Positions 21,729 to 35,066 of a stretch of DNA of 64,000 nt are shown here, piece after piece. The notes under the pieces are model-generated. The model was given only the letters and a program-made list of their open reading frames with translations, searched no databases and had not been told where the DNA came from. This DNA is from Archivesica marissinica (lineage: Eukaryota; Mollusca; Bivalvia; Venerida; Vesicomyidae). The position numbers were made by a program, and so were the translations under genes. The stretch is from assembly GCA_014843695.1 (NCBI GenBank), contig CM026403.1:46401645-46465644 (forward strand), read 5' to 3'. The first letter of the stretch is position 1; every line of letters starts with the position of its first letter.

Positions 21729-22704
21729 TAGTACAATAAACCATATAACTATAATGCTTTCAACAAAGTACAATATACCACATAACTATAATGCTTTAAA
21801 TATAGTACAATATACCACATAACTATAATGCTTTCAACATAGTACAATATACCACATAACCATAATGCTTTCAACATAGTACAAGACACCACATAACTAT
21901 AATGCTTTCAACATAGTACAATATACCACATAACTATAATGCTTTAAATATAGTACAATATACCACATAACTATAATGCTTTCAACATAGTACAATATAC
22001 CACATAACTATAATGCTTTAAATATAGTACAATATACCACATAACTATAATGCTTTCAACATAGTACAAGATACCACATAACTATAATGCTTTCAACAAA
22101 GTACAATATACCACATAACTATAATGCTTTAAACATAGTACAAGATACAACATAACTATAATGCTTTCAACACAGTACAATATACCACATAACTATAATG
22201 CTTTAAATATAGTACAATATACCACATAACTATAATGCTTTCAACACAGTACAATATACCACATAACTATAATGCTTTCAACATAGTACAATATACCACA
22301 TAACCATAATGCTTTCAACATAGTACAAGACACCACATAACCATAATGCTTTCAACATAGTACAAGATACCACATAACTATAATGCTTTCAACATACCAA
22401 TTTCCAAGCTGCAAAGTATGATAACTGTTAAAAAAATGTAGAGATTGATCAGGTCCTTGATGGACTTCCAGAAATATGAATACCGAACAAGCATTGCATG
22501 TTACAAGTATGTATACAATGAATGCCAGAAGGAGGTATGTCTCGGTAACTTTTGTAATGAAATACAATGAATGACTGAATAGTATGTCAGCATTAATATC
22601 TAAAGGATGCATTAAACTAAGACTACGAAAACACAATGCCGATAACAAATACCAGGGCTAATACTAATATTAAAAAGCAGAACAAAATTAATCTGCAATT
22701 ACCG

Positions 22705-23228
22705 AGTTATGAATGTTGAGATGCTGTCAGCAGGACTTCAGGATTGTTGGGAGGTTGTCAGCAGGACTTCATGAATGTTGAGATTCTGTCAGCAGGACTT
22801 CATGAATGTTGAGATTCTGTCAGCAGGACTTCATGAATGTTGAGATTCTGTCAGCAGGACTTCATGAATGTTGAGATCCTGTCAGCACGACTTCATGAAT
22901 GTTGAGATGCTGTCAGCAGGACTTCATGCATTTTGAGATGTTGTCAGCAGGACTTCATGAATGTTGAGATGCTGTCAGCAGGACTTCATGAATGTTGAGA
23001 TGTTGTCAGCAGGACTTCATGAATGTTGAGATGCTGTCAGCAGGACTTCATGAATGTTGGGATCCTATCAGCATGACTTCATGAATGTTGAGATCCTGTC
23101 AGCAGGACTTCATGAATGTTGAGATTCTGTCAGCAGGACTTCATGAATGTTGAGATCCTGTCAGCACGACTTCATGAATGTTGAGATGCTGTCAGCAGGA
23201 CTTCATGAATGTTGAGATGTTGTCAGCA
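22705..23228. repeat. 31-bp minisatellite
   Basis: Unit near GTTGAGATGCTGTCAGCAGG plus ACTTCATGAAT (31 bp), about 16-17 copies. The paralogous array at 57755-57972 has about 7. Variants AGATTCTG, AGATCCTG and AGATGTTG recur in groups. Confidence 0.9.
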
Positions 23229-23740
23229 GAAATCCCTTCGATTGACGGACACACGCAGTACTAATGAACACTTGTAGGAGATGATCTTGCCGAATATGAG
23301 GGGTGTTTAGACTGAAAATAAACAGAAACTATACAATATTTATCGCTACAGGTAAAGCTCTCGCTACAGGTAAAGCCCTCGCTACAGTTCAAGCCCTCGC
23401 TACTGGTAAAGCACTCGCTACAGGTCAAGCCCTCGCTACAGTTCTAGTCCTCGCTACAGTTCTAGCCCTTGCTACAGTTCTATCCAATGCTACAGTTCTA
23501 GCCCTTGCTACAGGTCAAGCCCTAGCTACAGTTCAAGCTCTCGTTACAGATCTAGCCCTCGCTACAGATCTAGCCCTCGCTACAGATCTAGCCCTCGCTA
23601 CAGTTCAAGCCATTGCTACAGGTCAAGCCCTTGCTACAGTTCAAGCCCTTGCTACAGGTAAAGCCCTCGCTACAGGTCAAGCACTCGTTACAAGTAATGC
23701 CCTCGCTACAGTTTAAGCCCTCGCTACAGTTCAAGCCCTT

Positions 23741-24290
23741 ACTATTCAAGTTTTATCTTTAATACGCGACACTTAGAAAACTATTCATAATGAGTTACAG
23801 GTTAAAAAGCGATCCAAATTATTGACAATCTCACTACAATGGATGGACACTACTATGCATGACAGCTACATTTTTACACAAGATATGATTGCAAAAGTAG
23901 GTACTTTCGAAACCATAGTTGTAATGACCAATGACTAGTTGGCACGACTCGGTTCAAGATCAGCTCGGTGAAAGGTGTGTGTGTGTACAGGTGAACTGAT
24001 CCATCCCCGCAGCTCCATTCTGACGTCGCATCAACTAAGGCAGAATGTCATGTACTAACTTGATTTACTAAGTAGTTACTAATGCTAACAATAATCCATG
24101 TATTCAGGTACAATTTTTTAACTAGTGAACAACCGGCGACACTTTGTGACAAATTGTAATATAATTATGATAAGACGCAGATTAACAAGTGATGGGATAT
24201 ATTGACTCGCATCACAATGCATTGACTTTAAGTTAACCTAAACAACCAAAACTTGCATCTGAAACTCTTATTGCGGCTTAAACTCTTATT
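23741..24290. repeat. Satellite spacer S1 (type I)
   Basis: First conserved spacer. It has the type I 3' end (CAACCAAAACTTGCATCTG) and a private 5' variant AATACGCGACACTTAG, shared only with S9 and S10. The satellite right after it uses GAGCC variants. Confidence 0.85.
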
Positions 24291-24539
24291 ACAGGTCAAA
24301 CCCTCGCTACAGGTCAAGCCCTCGCTACAGTTCGAGCACTCTATACAGTTTGAGCCCTCTATACAGGTCGAGCCGTCGCTACAGGTCGAGCCCTCGCTAC
24401 AGTTTAAGCCCTTGCTACAGTTCAAGCCCTCACTACAGTTTAAGCCCTCGCTACAGTTCAAGCCCTTACTATAGGTCAAGCCCTTGCTATTGGCCAAGCC
24501 CTCACTATAGGTCAAGTCCTCGCTACACATCAAGCCCTT

Positions 24540-25105
24540 ACTATTCAAGTTTTATTTTTAAGACGAGACATTTAGAACACTATTCATAATGAGTTACAGG
24601 TTAAAAAGCGATGCAAATTAGTGTAAATCTCACTACAATGGATGGACACTACTATGCATGACAGCTACATTTTTACACAAGATATGTTGCAAAAGTAGCT
24701 ACTTTCGAAACCATAGTTGTAATGACCAATGACTAGTTGGCACGACTCGGTTCAAGATCAGCTCGGTGAAAGGTGTGTGTGTGTACAGGTGAACTGATCC
24801 ATCCCAGCAGCTCCATTCTGACGTCGTATCAACTAAGGCAGAAAGTCATGTACTAACTTGATTTACTAAGTAGTTATTAATGCTAACAATAATCCATGTA
24901 TTCAGGTACAATTTTTTAACAAGTGAACAACCGGCGACACTGTGACAAATTGTAATATAATTATGATAAGACGCAGATTAACAAGTGATGGGATATATTG
25001 ACTCACATCACAATACATTGACATTAAGTTAGCTTAAATAACAAAAAATCTAAACAACGAACTCTTACTGCATTTTAAACTCTTACTGTGGCTCAAACTC
25101 TTATT
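24540..25105. repeat. Satellite spacer S2 (type II)
   Basis: A conserved spacer with the type II 3' end (AACAAAAAATCTAAACAACG). It contains a (GT)n run and the AACCGGCGACAC variant. The satellite after it begins with GGTCAAGC units. Confidence 0.85.
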
Positions 25106-25341
25106 ACAGGTCAAGCTCTCGCTACAGGTCAAGCCCTCACTACAGGTCAAGCCCTCGCTACAGTTCTAGTCCTCGCTATGGTTCTAGCCCTCACTAAAGT
25201 TCAAGCCCATGCTACAGGTCAAGCCCTTGCTACAGGTCAAGCCCTCGCTACAGATCTAGCCCTTGCTACAGATCTAGCCCTCGCCACAGTTCAAGCCCTA
25301 GCTACAGTTCTAGCCCTAGTTACAACTCAAGCCCTCGCTAC

Positions 25342-25723
25342 TGTCACAGGATGAAATGTTAATGTTTTATATTCACGCGGACCATAACTTGTAATATAAA
25401 TAAATACCATCAACTACCACTTGTCCCTGTGATTCTCTTTAGATCATTACCATATGTCCCGTTATTTTTGTTCTTCCCACTTATCCTCAACTCCGATAGC
25501 CTATACTCTAACTGTTACTAACCCGGCACATGTAACTCGATCTACCATGTCCGGATACCTTGTGCAATGCTTTGTTGCACTTGTTATCTCGACGTTGTTG
25601 GGTCGAGTTACGATCACAATAAATATCTATGATATATATGAATAACTGTGTTGTTTCAGTTATCTACCCAGCATACCCACAGCGGACCCTCAATAAATGT
25701 ATGCCGACTGGGCTACGTCGACA
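25342..25723. mobile_element. Solo LTR inserted in the satellite
   Basis: A 382-bp unique insertion starts TGTCACAGG and ends TACGTCGACA, with TG...CA ends and the TGTC/GACA inverted repeat. It is flanked by the 4-bp direct repeat CTAC (25338-25341 and 25724-25727). The same satellite context without the insertion, with a single CTAC, occurs near 26955, giving an empty site. Size, ends and target duplication fit a solo LTR of a Ty3/gypsy-like element. Its sequence differs from the LTR at 18241. Confidence 0.82.
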
Positions 25724-26154
25724 CTACAGATCTAGCCCTTGCTACAGATCTAGCCTTCGCCACAGTTCAAGCCCTCGCTATAGGTCGAGCCGTCGCTACA
25801 GGTCGAGCCGTCACTACAGGTCGAGCCCTCGCTACAGGTCGAGCCGTCGCTACAGTTCTAGCCCTCACTACAGTTCTAGTCCTCACTACAGTTCTAGCCC
25901 TCACTACATTTCTAGTCCTCACTACAGTTCTAGCCCTCACTACAGTTCTAGTCCTCTCTACAGTTCTAGCCCTCGCTACAGTTCAAGCCCTGTCTACAGT
26001 TCTAGTCCTCTCTACAGTTCTAGCCCGCGCTACATCTCAAGCCCTCGCTACAGATCTAGCCCTTGCTACAGATCTAGCCTTCGCCACAGTTCAAGCCCTC
26101 GCTATAGGTCAAGCCCTCGCTACAGGTAAAGTCCTCGCTACACATCAAGCCCTT

Positions 26155-26729
26155 ACTATTCAAGTTTTATCTTTAAGACGAGACATTTAGAACACTATTC
26201 ATGATGAGTTACAGGTTAAAAAGCGATGCAAATTATTGAAAATCCCACTACAATGGATGGACACTACTATGCATGACAGCTACATTTTTACACAAGATAT
26301 GATTGCAAAAGTAGCTACTTTCGAAACCATAGTTGTAATGACCAATGACTAGTTGGCACGACTCGGTTCAAGATCAGCTCGGTGAAAGGTGTGTGTGTGT
26401 GTGTGTACAGGTGAACTGATCCATCCCCGCAGCTCCATTCTGACGTCGCATCAACTAAGGCAGAAAGTCATGTACGACCTTGATTTACTAAGTAGTTACT
26501 AATGCTAACAATAATCCATGTATTCAGGTACAATTTTTTAACAAGTGAACAACCGGCGACACTTTGTGACAAATTGTAATATAATTATGATAAGACGCAG
26601 ATTAACAAGTGATGGGATATATTGACTCACATCACAATACATTGACATTAAGTTAGCTTAAATAACAAAAAATCTAAACAACGAACTCTTACTGCAGCTT
26701 AAACTCTTACTGTGGCTCAAACTCTTATT
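26155..26729. repeat. Satellite spacer S3 (type II)
   Basis: Very close to S2, including the AACCGGCGACAC variant, the TGTGGCTC variant before the satellite and the same order of satellite variants after it. S2 plus its array and S3 plus its array look like a local duplication of about 1.6 kb. The GT run is longer than in S2. Confidence 0.85.
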
Positions 26730-27355
26730 ACAGGTCAAGCTCTCGCTACAGGTCAAGCCCTCACTACAGGTCAAGCCCTCGCTACAGTTCTAGTCCTCGC
26801 TATGGTTCTAGCCCTCACTAAAGTTCAAGCCCATGCTACAGGTCAAGCCCTTGCTACAGGTCAAGCCCTCGCTACAGATCTAGCCCTTGCTACAGATCTA
26901 GCCCTCGCCACAGTTCAAGCCCTAGCTACAGTTCTAGCCCTAGCTACAACTCAAGCCCTCGCTACAGATCTAGCCCTTGCTACAGATCTAGCCTTCGCCA
27001 CAGTTCAAGCCCTCGCTATAGGTCGAGCCGTCGCTACAGGTCGAGCCGTCACTACAGGTCGAGCCCTCGCTACAGGTCGAGCCGTCGCTACAGTTCTAGC
27101 CCTCACTAAGTTCTAGTCCTCACTACAGTTCTAGCCCTCACTACAGTTCTAGTCCTCACTACAGTTCTAGCCCTCACTACAGTTCTATCCCTCACTACAG
27201 TTCTAGTCCTCTCTACAGTTCTAGCCCTCGCTACAACTCAAGCCCTCGCTACAGATCTAGCCCTTGCTACATATCTAGCCTTCGCCACAGTTCAAGCCCT
27301 CGCTATAGGTCAAGCCCTCGCTACAGGTAAAGTCCTCGCTACACATCAAGCCCTT

Positions 27356-27895
27356 ACTATTCAAGTTTTATCTTTAAGACGAGACATTTAGAACACTATT
27401 CATAATGAGTTACAGGTTAAAAAGCGATGCAAATTATTGAAAATCCCACTACAATGGATGGACACTACTATGCATGACAGCTACATTTTTACACAAGATA
27501 TGATTGCAAAAGTAGCTACTTTCGAAACCATAGTTGTAATGACCAATGACTAGTTGGCACGACTCGGTTCAAGATCAGCTCGGTGAAAGGTGTGTGTGTG
27601 TGTACAGGTGAACTGATCCATCCCCGCAGCTCCATTCTGACGTCGCATCAACTAAGGCAGAATGTCATGTACTAACTTGATTTACTAAGTAGTTACTAAT
27701 GCTAACAATAATCCATGTATTCAGGTACAATTTTTTAACTAGTGAACAACCGGCGACACTGTGAAAAATTGTAATATAATTATGATAAGACGCAGATTAA
27801 CAAGTGATGGGATATATTGACTTGCATCACAATGCATTGACTTTAAGATAACCAAAACTTGCATCTGAAACTCTTATTGCGGCTCAAACTCTTAC
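27356..27895. repeat. Satellite spacer S4 (type I)
   Basis: A type I spacer followed by GAGCC-type satellite (GTTCGAGCACTCTATACAG), as after S1. Confidence 0.85.
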
Positions 27896-30800
27896 TACAG
27901 GTCAAGCCCTCGCTACAGTTCGAGCACTCTATACAGTTCGAGCCCTCTATACAGGTCGAGCCATCGCTACAAGTCGAGCCGTCACTACAGGTCGAGCCCT
28001 CGCTACAGGTCGAGCCGTCGCTACAGTTCTAGCCCTCACTACATTTCTAGGCCTCACTACAGTTCAAGCCCTCACTACAGTTCTAGCTCTCGCTACAGTT
28101 CTAGCCCATGCTACAGTTCAAGCCCTCGCTACAGTTCAAGCCCTCACTACAGTTCTAGTCCTCTCTACAGTTCTAGCCCTCGCTACAGGTCAAGCTCTTG
28201 CTACAGTTCTAGGCCTCGCTACAGATCTATCCCACGCTACAGTTCTAGCCCTTGCTGCAATTAAAGCCCATGCTACAGTTCTAGCCCTCACTACAGTTCT
28301 ATCCCATGCTACAGTTCAAGCCCTCGCTACAGTTCAAGCCCTCGCTACAGTTCTATCCCATGCTACAGTTCAAGCCTTTGCTACAGTTCAAGCCCTAGCT
28401 ACAGATCAAGCACTCGTTACAGTTTAAGCCCATGCTACAGTTCTAGGCCTTGCTACAGTTCAAGTCCTCGCTACAGGTCAAGTCCTCGTCAAGCCCTCAT
28501 TACAGTTCAAGCCCATGCTACAGTTCTAGCCCTTGCTACAGTTCAAGCCCTCGCAACAGGTCAAGTCCTCACTACAGTTCAAATCTTCACTACAGTTCTA
28601 GCCCTCGCTACAGGTAAGGCCCTTGCTACTGTTCAAGCCCTCGCTACTGTTCAAGCCCTCGCTCTCGCTACAGTTCAAGCCCCCGCTACAGTTCAAGCCC
28701 TTGCTACAGTTCAAGACCCCGCTACAGTTCAAGCCTCCGCTACTGTTCAAGCCCTCGCTACAGTTCAAGCCCTCGCTCTCGCTACAGTTCACGCCCCCGC
28801 TACAGTTCAAGCCCTTGCTACAGTTCTAGCCCTCGCAACAATTCTAGCCCTCGCAACAGTTCAAGCCTTCGCTACAGTTCTAGTCCTCACTACTGTTCAA
28901 GCCCTTGCTACAGTTCTAGCCCTCACTATAGTCCAAGCCCTCGCTACAGTTCTAGCACTCACTACAGTTCTAGTCCTCGCTACAGTTCAGGCCCTCGCTA
29001 CAGTTCAAACCCTTGCTACAGTTCAAGCTCTCGCTAAAGTTCAAGCCCTCGCTACAGTTTAGGCCCTCGCTACAGTTCAAACCCTTGCTACAGTTCAAGC
29101 TCTCGCTACAGTTCAAGCCATCGCTACAGTTCTTGCCCTCGCAACAGTTCAAGCAATTGATACAGTTCTAGTCCTCACTACAGTTCAATCCCTTGCTACA
29201 GTTATAGCCCTCGCTACAGTTCAAGCCCTTTCTACAGTTCTAGCCCTCGCTACAGGTCAAGTCATCGCTACAGTTAAGCCCTCGCTACAGTTCAGGCCCT
29301 CGCTACATTTCAAACCCTTGCTACAGTTCAAGCTCTCGCTACAGTTCAAGCCCTCGCTAAAGTTCTAGCCCTCGCAACAGTTCAAGCCTTCGCAACAGTT
29401 CTAGCCCTCGCTATAGTCCAACAAGCCCTCACTACAGTTCAAGCCCTTGCTACAGTTCAAGTCCTCGTCAAGCCCTCGTTAACAGTTCTAGCACTTGCTA
29501 CAGTTCAAGTCCTCGTCAAGCCCTCGTTAACAGTTCTAGCACTCGCTACAGTTCTAGCACTCGCGACAGTTCTATCCCACGAAGCCCTCGCTACAGTTTG
29601 AGCCCTCGCTACAGGTCAAGTCATCGCTACAGTTAAGCCCTCGCTACAGTTCAGGCCCTCGCTACAGTTCAAACCCTTGCTACAGTTCAAGCTCTCGCTA
29701 CAGTTCAAGCCCTCGCTACAGTTCTAGCCCTCGCAACAGTTCAAGCCAATGATACAGTTCTAGTTCTCACTACTGTTCAATCCCTTGCTACAGTTCTAGC
29801 CCTCGCTACAGTTCAAGCCCTTTCTACAGTTCTAGCCCTCGCTACAGTTCTAGCCTTCGTAACAGTTCTAGCCCTCGCTATAGTCCAACAAGCCCTCGCT
29901 ACAGTTCTAGTCCTCGCTACAGTTCTAGTCCTCGCTACCGTCCTAGCCCTCACTACATTTCAAGCCCATGCTACAGGTCAAGCCCTTGCTACAGGTCTAG
30001 CCCTAGCTACAGTTCTAGCAATCGCTACAGTTCTAGCCTTCGCAACAGTTCTAGCACTTGCTACAGTTCAAGCTCTCGCTACAGATCTAGCCCTCGCTAC
30101 AGATCTAGCCATCGCTACAGTTCAAGCCCTTACTACAGATCAAGCCCATGCTACAGGTCAAGCCCATGCTACAGGTCTAGCCCTAGCTACAGTTCTAGCC
30201 TTCGCTATAGTTCTAGCCCTTGCTACAGTTCAAGCCCTCGCCACAGATCTAGCCCTGACAATGGTTCTAGCCCTCACTATAGGTCAAGCCTTCGCCACAG
30301 TTCAAGCCTTCGCCACAGTTCAAGCCATCGCCACAGTTCAAGCCCTTTTTACAGTTCTAGTCCTCGCTACAGTTCTAGTCCTCGCTACCGTTCTAGCCCT
30401 CACTACATTTCAAGCCCATGTTACAGGTCAAGCCCTTGCTACAGGTCAAGCCCTTGCTACAGGTCAAGCACTTGCTACAGTTCAAGCCCTCGCTACAGTT
30501 AAAGCCCTCGCTCTCGCTACAGTTCCCTCTCAACAATTCTAGCCCTCGCAACAGTTCAAGCCTTCGCTACAGTTCTAGTCCTCACTACAGTTCAATCCCT
30601 TGCTACAGTTCTAGCCCTCGCTACAGTTCAAGCCCTTTCTACAGTTCTAGCCCTCGCTACAGTTCTAGCCTTCGCAACAGTTCTAGCCCTCGCTATAGTC
30701 CAACAAGCCCTCGCTACAGTTCTAGTCCTCGCTACCGTTCTAGTCCTCGCTACAGTTCTAGCCCTCGCTACAGGTCAAGCCCTTGCTACAGGTCAAGCCC

Positions 30801-31054
30801 TTGCTACAGGTCAAGCCCTCGCTACAGTTCAATCCCTCGTTACAGGTAAAGCCCTTGCATCAGTTCAAGCCCTTACTACAGTTCAAGCCCTTACTACAGT
30901 TTAAGCCCTCGCTATAGGTCAAGCCCTCGCCACAGGTCAAGTCCTCGCTACGCATCAAGCCCTCACTATAGGTCAAGCCTTCGACACAGTTCAAGCCCTC
31001 GCTATAGGTCAAGCCCTCGCCACAGGTAAAGTCCTCGCTACACATCAAGCCCTT

Positions 31055-31628
31055 ACTATTCAAGATTTATCTTTAAGATGAGACATTTAGAACACTATTC
31101 ATAATGAGTTACAGGTTAAAAAGCAATGCAAATTATTGAAAATCTCACTACAATGGATGGACACTACTATGCATGACAGCTACATTTTTACAAAAGATAT
31201 GTTGCAAAAGTAGCTACTTTCGAAACCATAGTTGTAATGACCAATGACTTGTTGGCACAACTCGGTTCAAGATCAGCTCGGTGAAAGGTGTGTGTGTGTG
31301 TGTGTACAGGTGAACTGATCCATCCCCGCAGCTCCATTCTGACGTCGCATCAACTAAGGCAGAAAGTCATGTACGAACTTGATTTACTAAGTAGTTATTA
31401 ATGCTAACAATAATCCATTTATTCAGGTACAATTTTTTAACAAGTGAACAACAGGGGACACATTGTGACAAATTGTAATATAATTATGATAAGACGCAGA
31501 TTAACAAGTGATGGGATATATTGACTCACATCACAATACATTGACATTAAGTTAACTTAAATAACAAAAAATCTAAACAACAAACTCTTACTGCAGCTCA
31601 AACTCTTACTGCGGCTCAAACTCTTATT
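31055..31628. repeat. Satellite spacer S5 (type II, ACAGGGGACAC subtype)
   Basis: A type II spacer with the AACAGGGGACACATTG variant, shared with S6, S7, S9 and S10. Confidence 0.85.
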
Positions 31629-33460
31629 ACAGGTCAAGCCCTCGCTACAGGTCAATCCCTCACTACAGGTCAAGCCTTCGTTACCGTTCTAGTCCTCGCT
31701 ACGGTTCTAGCCCTCACTACAGTTCAAGCCCATGATACAGGTCAAGCCCTTGCTACAGGTCAAGCCCTTGCTACAGGTCAAGCTCTTGCTACAGATCTAG
31801 CCCTAGCTACAGTTCAAGCCCCAACTACAGTTCTAGCCCTTGCTACAGTTCAAGCCCTCGCTACGGTTATAGGCCTCACTACAGATATAGCCCTCGCTAC
31901 GGTTCTAGCCCTCACTACAGGTCAAGCCGTTGCTACAGTTCTAGTCCTCGCTAGGGTTCTAGCCCTCACTACAGTTCAAGCCCATGCTACAGGTCAAGCC
32001 CTTGCAATAGGTCAAGCTCTTACTACAGGTCTAGCCCTAGCTACAGTTCAAGCCCCAACTATAGTTCTAGCCCTTGCTACAGTTCAAGCCCTCGCTACGG
32101 TTCTAGCCCTCACTACAGATCAAGCCCTCGCTACATTTCAAGCCCCAACTATATTTCAAGCCCCAACTACAGTTCTAGCCCTTGCTACAGATCAAGCCCT
32201 CGCAACAGTGCAAGCCCTTATTACAGTTCAAGCCCTCGCTACAGTTCAATCCCTCGCTACAGTTCAAGCCCTCGCTACAGTTCAAGCCCTCGCTACAGTT
32301 CTAGCCCTTGCTACAGTTCTAGCCCATGCTACAGTTCTAGCCCTTGCTTCAGTTCAAGCCCTCACTACAGTTGAAGCCCTCGCTACAGTTCTATCCCATG
32401 CTACAGTTCAAGCCCTCGCTACAGTTCAAGCCCTCGATACAGTTCTATCAAAAGCTACAGTTCAAGCCTTTGCTACAGTTCAAACCCTAGCTACAGGTCA
32501 AGCACTCGTCACAGTTCAAGCCCATGCTACAGTTCTAGCCCTTGCTACAGTTCAAGTCCTCGTTACAGGTCAAGTCCTCGTCAAGCCCTCGCTACAGTTC
32601 AAGCCAATGCTACAGTTCTAGCCCTTGCTACAGTTCAAGCCCTCGCAACAGGTCAAGTCCTCGCTACAGTTCAAGTCTTCACTACAGTTCTAGCCCTTGC
32701 TACAGGTTAGGCCCTTGCTACTGTTCAAGCCTTCGCTACAGTTCAAGCCCTCGCTCTCGCTACAGTTCACGCCCCCGCTACAGTTCAAGCCCCCGCTACA
32801 ATTCACGCCCCCGCTACAGTTCAAGCCCTTGCTACAGTTCTAGCCCTCGCAACAATTCTAGCCCTCGCTACAGTTCAAGCCCTCGCTACAGTTCTAGTCC
32901 TCACTACTGTTCAAGCTCTTGCTACCGTTCTAGCCCTCACTACACTTCAAGCACTTGCTACAGGTCAAGTCCTCGCTACAGTTCAAGCCCTAGCTACAGT
33001 TCTAGCCCTAGCAACAGTTATATCCAATGCTACAGTTCTAGCACTCGCTACAGTTCAAGCCCTCGCTACAGTTCAAGTCCTCGTTACAGTTCAAGCTCTC
33101 GCTACAGTTCAAGCCCTCGCTACAGTTCAAGCCCTCGCTACAGTTCTAGCCCTTGCTACAGTTCTAGCCCATGCTACAGTTCTAGCCCTTGCTACAGTTC
33201 AAGCCCTCACTACAGTTGAAGCCCTGACAATGGTTCAAGCCCTTGCTACAGTTCAAGCCCTCGCTACAGGTAAAGCCCTCGCTACAATTCTAGCCCTTGC
33301 TACAGGTAAAGCCCTTGCATCAATTCAAGCCCTTACTACAGTTCAAGCCCTCGCTACAGTTTAAGCCCTCGCTATTGGTCAAGCCTTCGCCACAGTTCAA
33401 GCCCTCGCTATGGGTCAAGCCCTCGCCACAGGTCAAGTCCTCGCTACACATCAAGCCCTT

Positions 33461-34028
33461 ACTATTCAAGTTTTATCTTTAAGACGAGACATTTAGAACA
33501 AATTCATAATGAGTTACAGGTTAAAAAGCAATGCAAATTATTGAAAATCTCACTACAATGGATGGACACTACTATGCATGACAGCTACATTTTTATACAA
33601 GATATGTTGCAAAAGTAGCTACTTTCGAAACCATAGTTGTAATGACCAATGACTTGTTGGCACGACTCAGTTCAAGATCAGCTCGGTGAAAGGTGTGTGT
33701 GTGTACAGGTGAACTGATCCATCCCCGCAGCTCCATTCTGACGTCGCATCAACTAAGGCAGAAAGTCATGTACGAACTTGATTTACTAAGTAGTTATTAA
33801 TGCTAACAATAATCCATTTATTCAGGTACAATTTTTTAACAAGTGAACAACAGGGGACACATTGTGACAAATTGTAATATAATTATGATAAGACGCAGAT
33901 TAACAAGTGATGGGATATATTGACTCGCATCCCAATACATTGACATTAAGTTAACCTAAATAACAAAAAAATCTAAACAACGAACTCTTACTGCAGCTTA
34001 AACTCTTACTGCGGCTCAAACACTTATT
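33461..34028. repeat. Satellite spacer S6 (type II, ACAGGGGACAC subtype)
   Basis: A type II spacer like S5. It is followed by GGTCAAGCC satellite and then two near-identical 491-bp blocks. Confidence 0.85.
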
Positions 34029-34084
34029 ACAGGTCAAGCCCTCGCTACAGGTCAAGCCCTCACTACAGGTCAAGCCCTCGCTAC

Positions 34085-35066
34085 AGTTCTAGTCCTCGCT
34101 ACAGTTCTAGCCCTAGCTACAGTTCTATCCAACGCTACAGTTCTAGCAATTGCTACAGTTCAAGTCCTCGTCAAGCCCTCGTTACAGTTCTAGCACTCGC
34201 TACAGTTCTAGCCCTCGCTATAGTTCTATCTCACGAAGCCCTCGCTACAGTTTGAACCCTCGCTACAGATTCAAGTCATCGCTACAGTTTAGCCCTCGCT
34301 ACAGTTCAGGCCCTCGCTACAGTTCAAACCCTTGCTACAGTTCAAGCTCTCGCTACAGTTCAAGCCCTCGCTACAGTTCTACCCCTCGCAACAGTTCAAG
34401 CCCTTGATACAGTTCTAGTCCTCACTACAGTTCAATCCCTCGCTACAGTTCAATCCCTTTCTACAGTTCTAGCCCTCGCTACAGTTCTAGCCTTCGCAAC
34501 AGTTCTAGCCCTCGCTATTGTCCAACAAGCCCTCGCTACAGGTCAAGCCCTCACTACAGGTCAAGCCCTCGCTACAGTTCTAGTCCTCGCTACAGTTCTA
34601 GCCCTAGCTACAATTCTATCCAACGCTACAGTTTTAGCACTTGCTACAGTTCAAGTCCTCGTCAAGCCCTCGTTACAGTTCTAGCACTCGCTACAGTTCT
34701 AGCCCTCGCTATAGTTCTATCTCACGAAGCCCTCGCTACAGTTTGAGCCCTCGCTACAGATTCAAGTCATCGCTACAGTTAAGCCCTCGCTACAGTTCAG
34801 GCCCTCGCTACAGTTCAAACCCTTGCTACAGTTCAAGCTCTCGCTACAGTTCAAGCCCTCGCTACAGTTCTACCCCTCGCAACAGTTCAAGCCCTTGATA
34901 CAGTTCTAGTCCTCACTACAGTTCAATCCCTCGCTACAGTTCAATCCCTTTCTACAGTTCTAGCCCTCGCTACAGTTCTAGCCTTCGCAACAGTTCTAGC
35001 CCTCGCTATAGTCCAACAAGCCCTCACTACAGTTCAAGCCCTTGCTACAGGTCAAGTCCTCGCTAC
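34085..35066. repeat. 491-bp higher-order duplication in the satellite
   Basis: The segment starting about 34085 recurs 491 bp later, with the same rare units in the same order, for example GTTCTATCTCACGAAGCC, CAGATTCAAGTC and GTCCAACAAGCC. A partial third copy follows from about 35050. Since 491 is not a multiple of 18, the block contains units with indels, and its repetition shows duplication of a large unit rather than of single 18-mers. Confidence 0.8.

Larger units (their letters stand above)
20058..22396. repeat. 37-bp minisatellite (interrupted)
   Basis: Unit near ATAACTATAATGCTTTCAAC plus ATAGTACAAGATACCAC, 37 bp. The array is split by the pogo-like element at 20678-21728 and resumes in register. 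Variants such as AATATACC, AACACAGT and TTTAAATATAG recur in blocks, which suggests local amplification by unequal exchange. Confidence 0.92.
19316..23343. repeat. Segmental duplication, copy A
   Basis: This block is paralogous to 55701-58090. The order is the same in both: unique leader, 57-bp repeats, short unique segment, 37-bp minisatellite, unique segment (from ACCAATTTCCAAGCTGC), 31-bp minisatellite, unique segment, 18-bp satellite. Copy A has longer 37-bp and 31-bp arrays and carries a pogo-like insertion that copy B lacks. Outside the arrays, differences are single bases and small indels, so the duplication is fairly recent. No gene is recognised in it. Confidence 0.88.

Noticed and set aside
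32542..33219. Arg/Ser/Tyr/Pro-rich frame ([12 protein letters not shown]) resembling an RS-rich or silk-like protein
   Set aside because: It is another frame of the 18-bp satellite, and neighbouring arrays give the same peptide in different frames.
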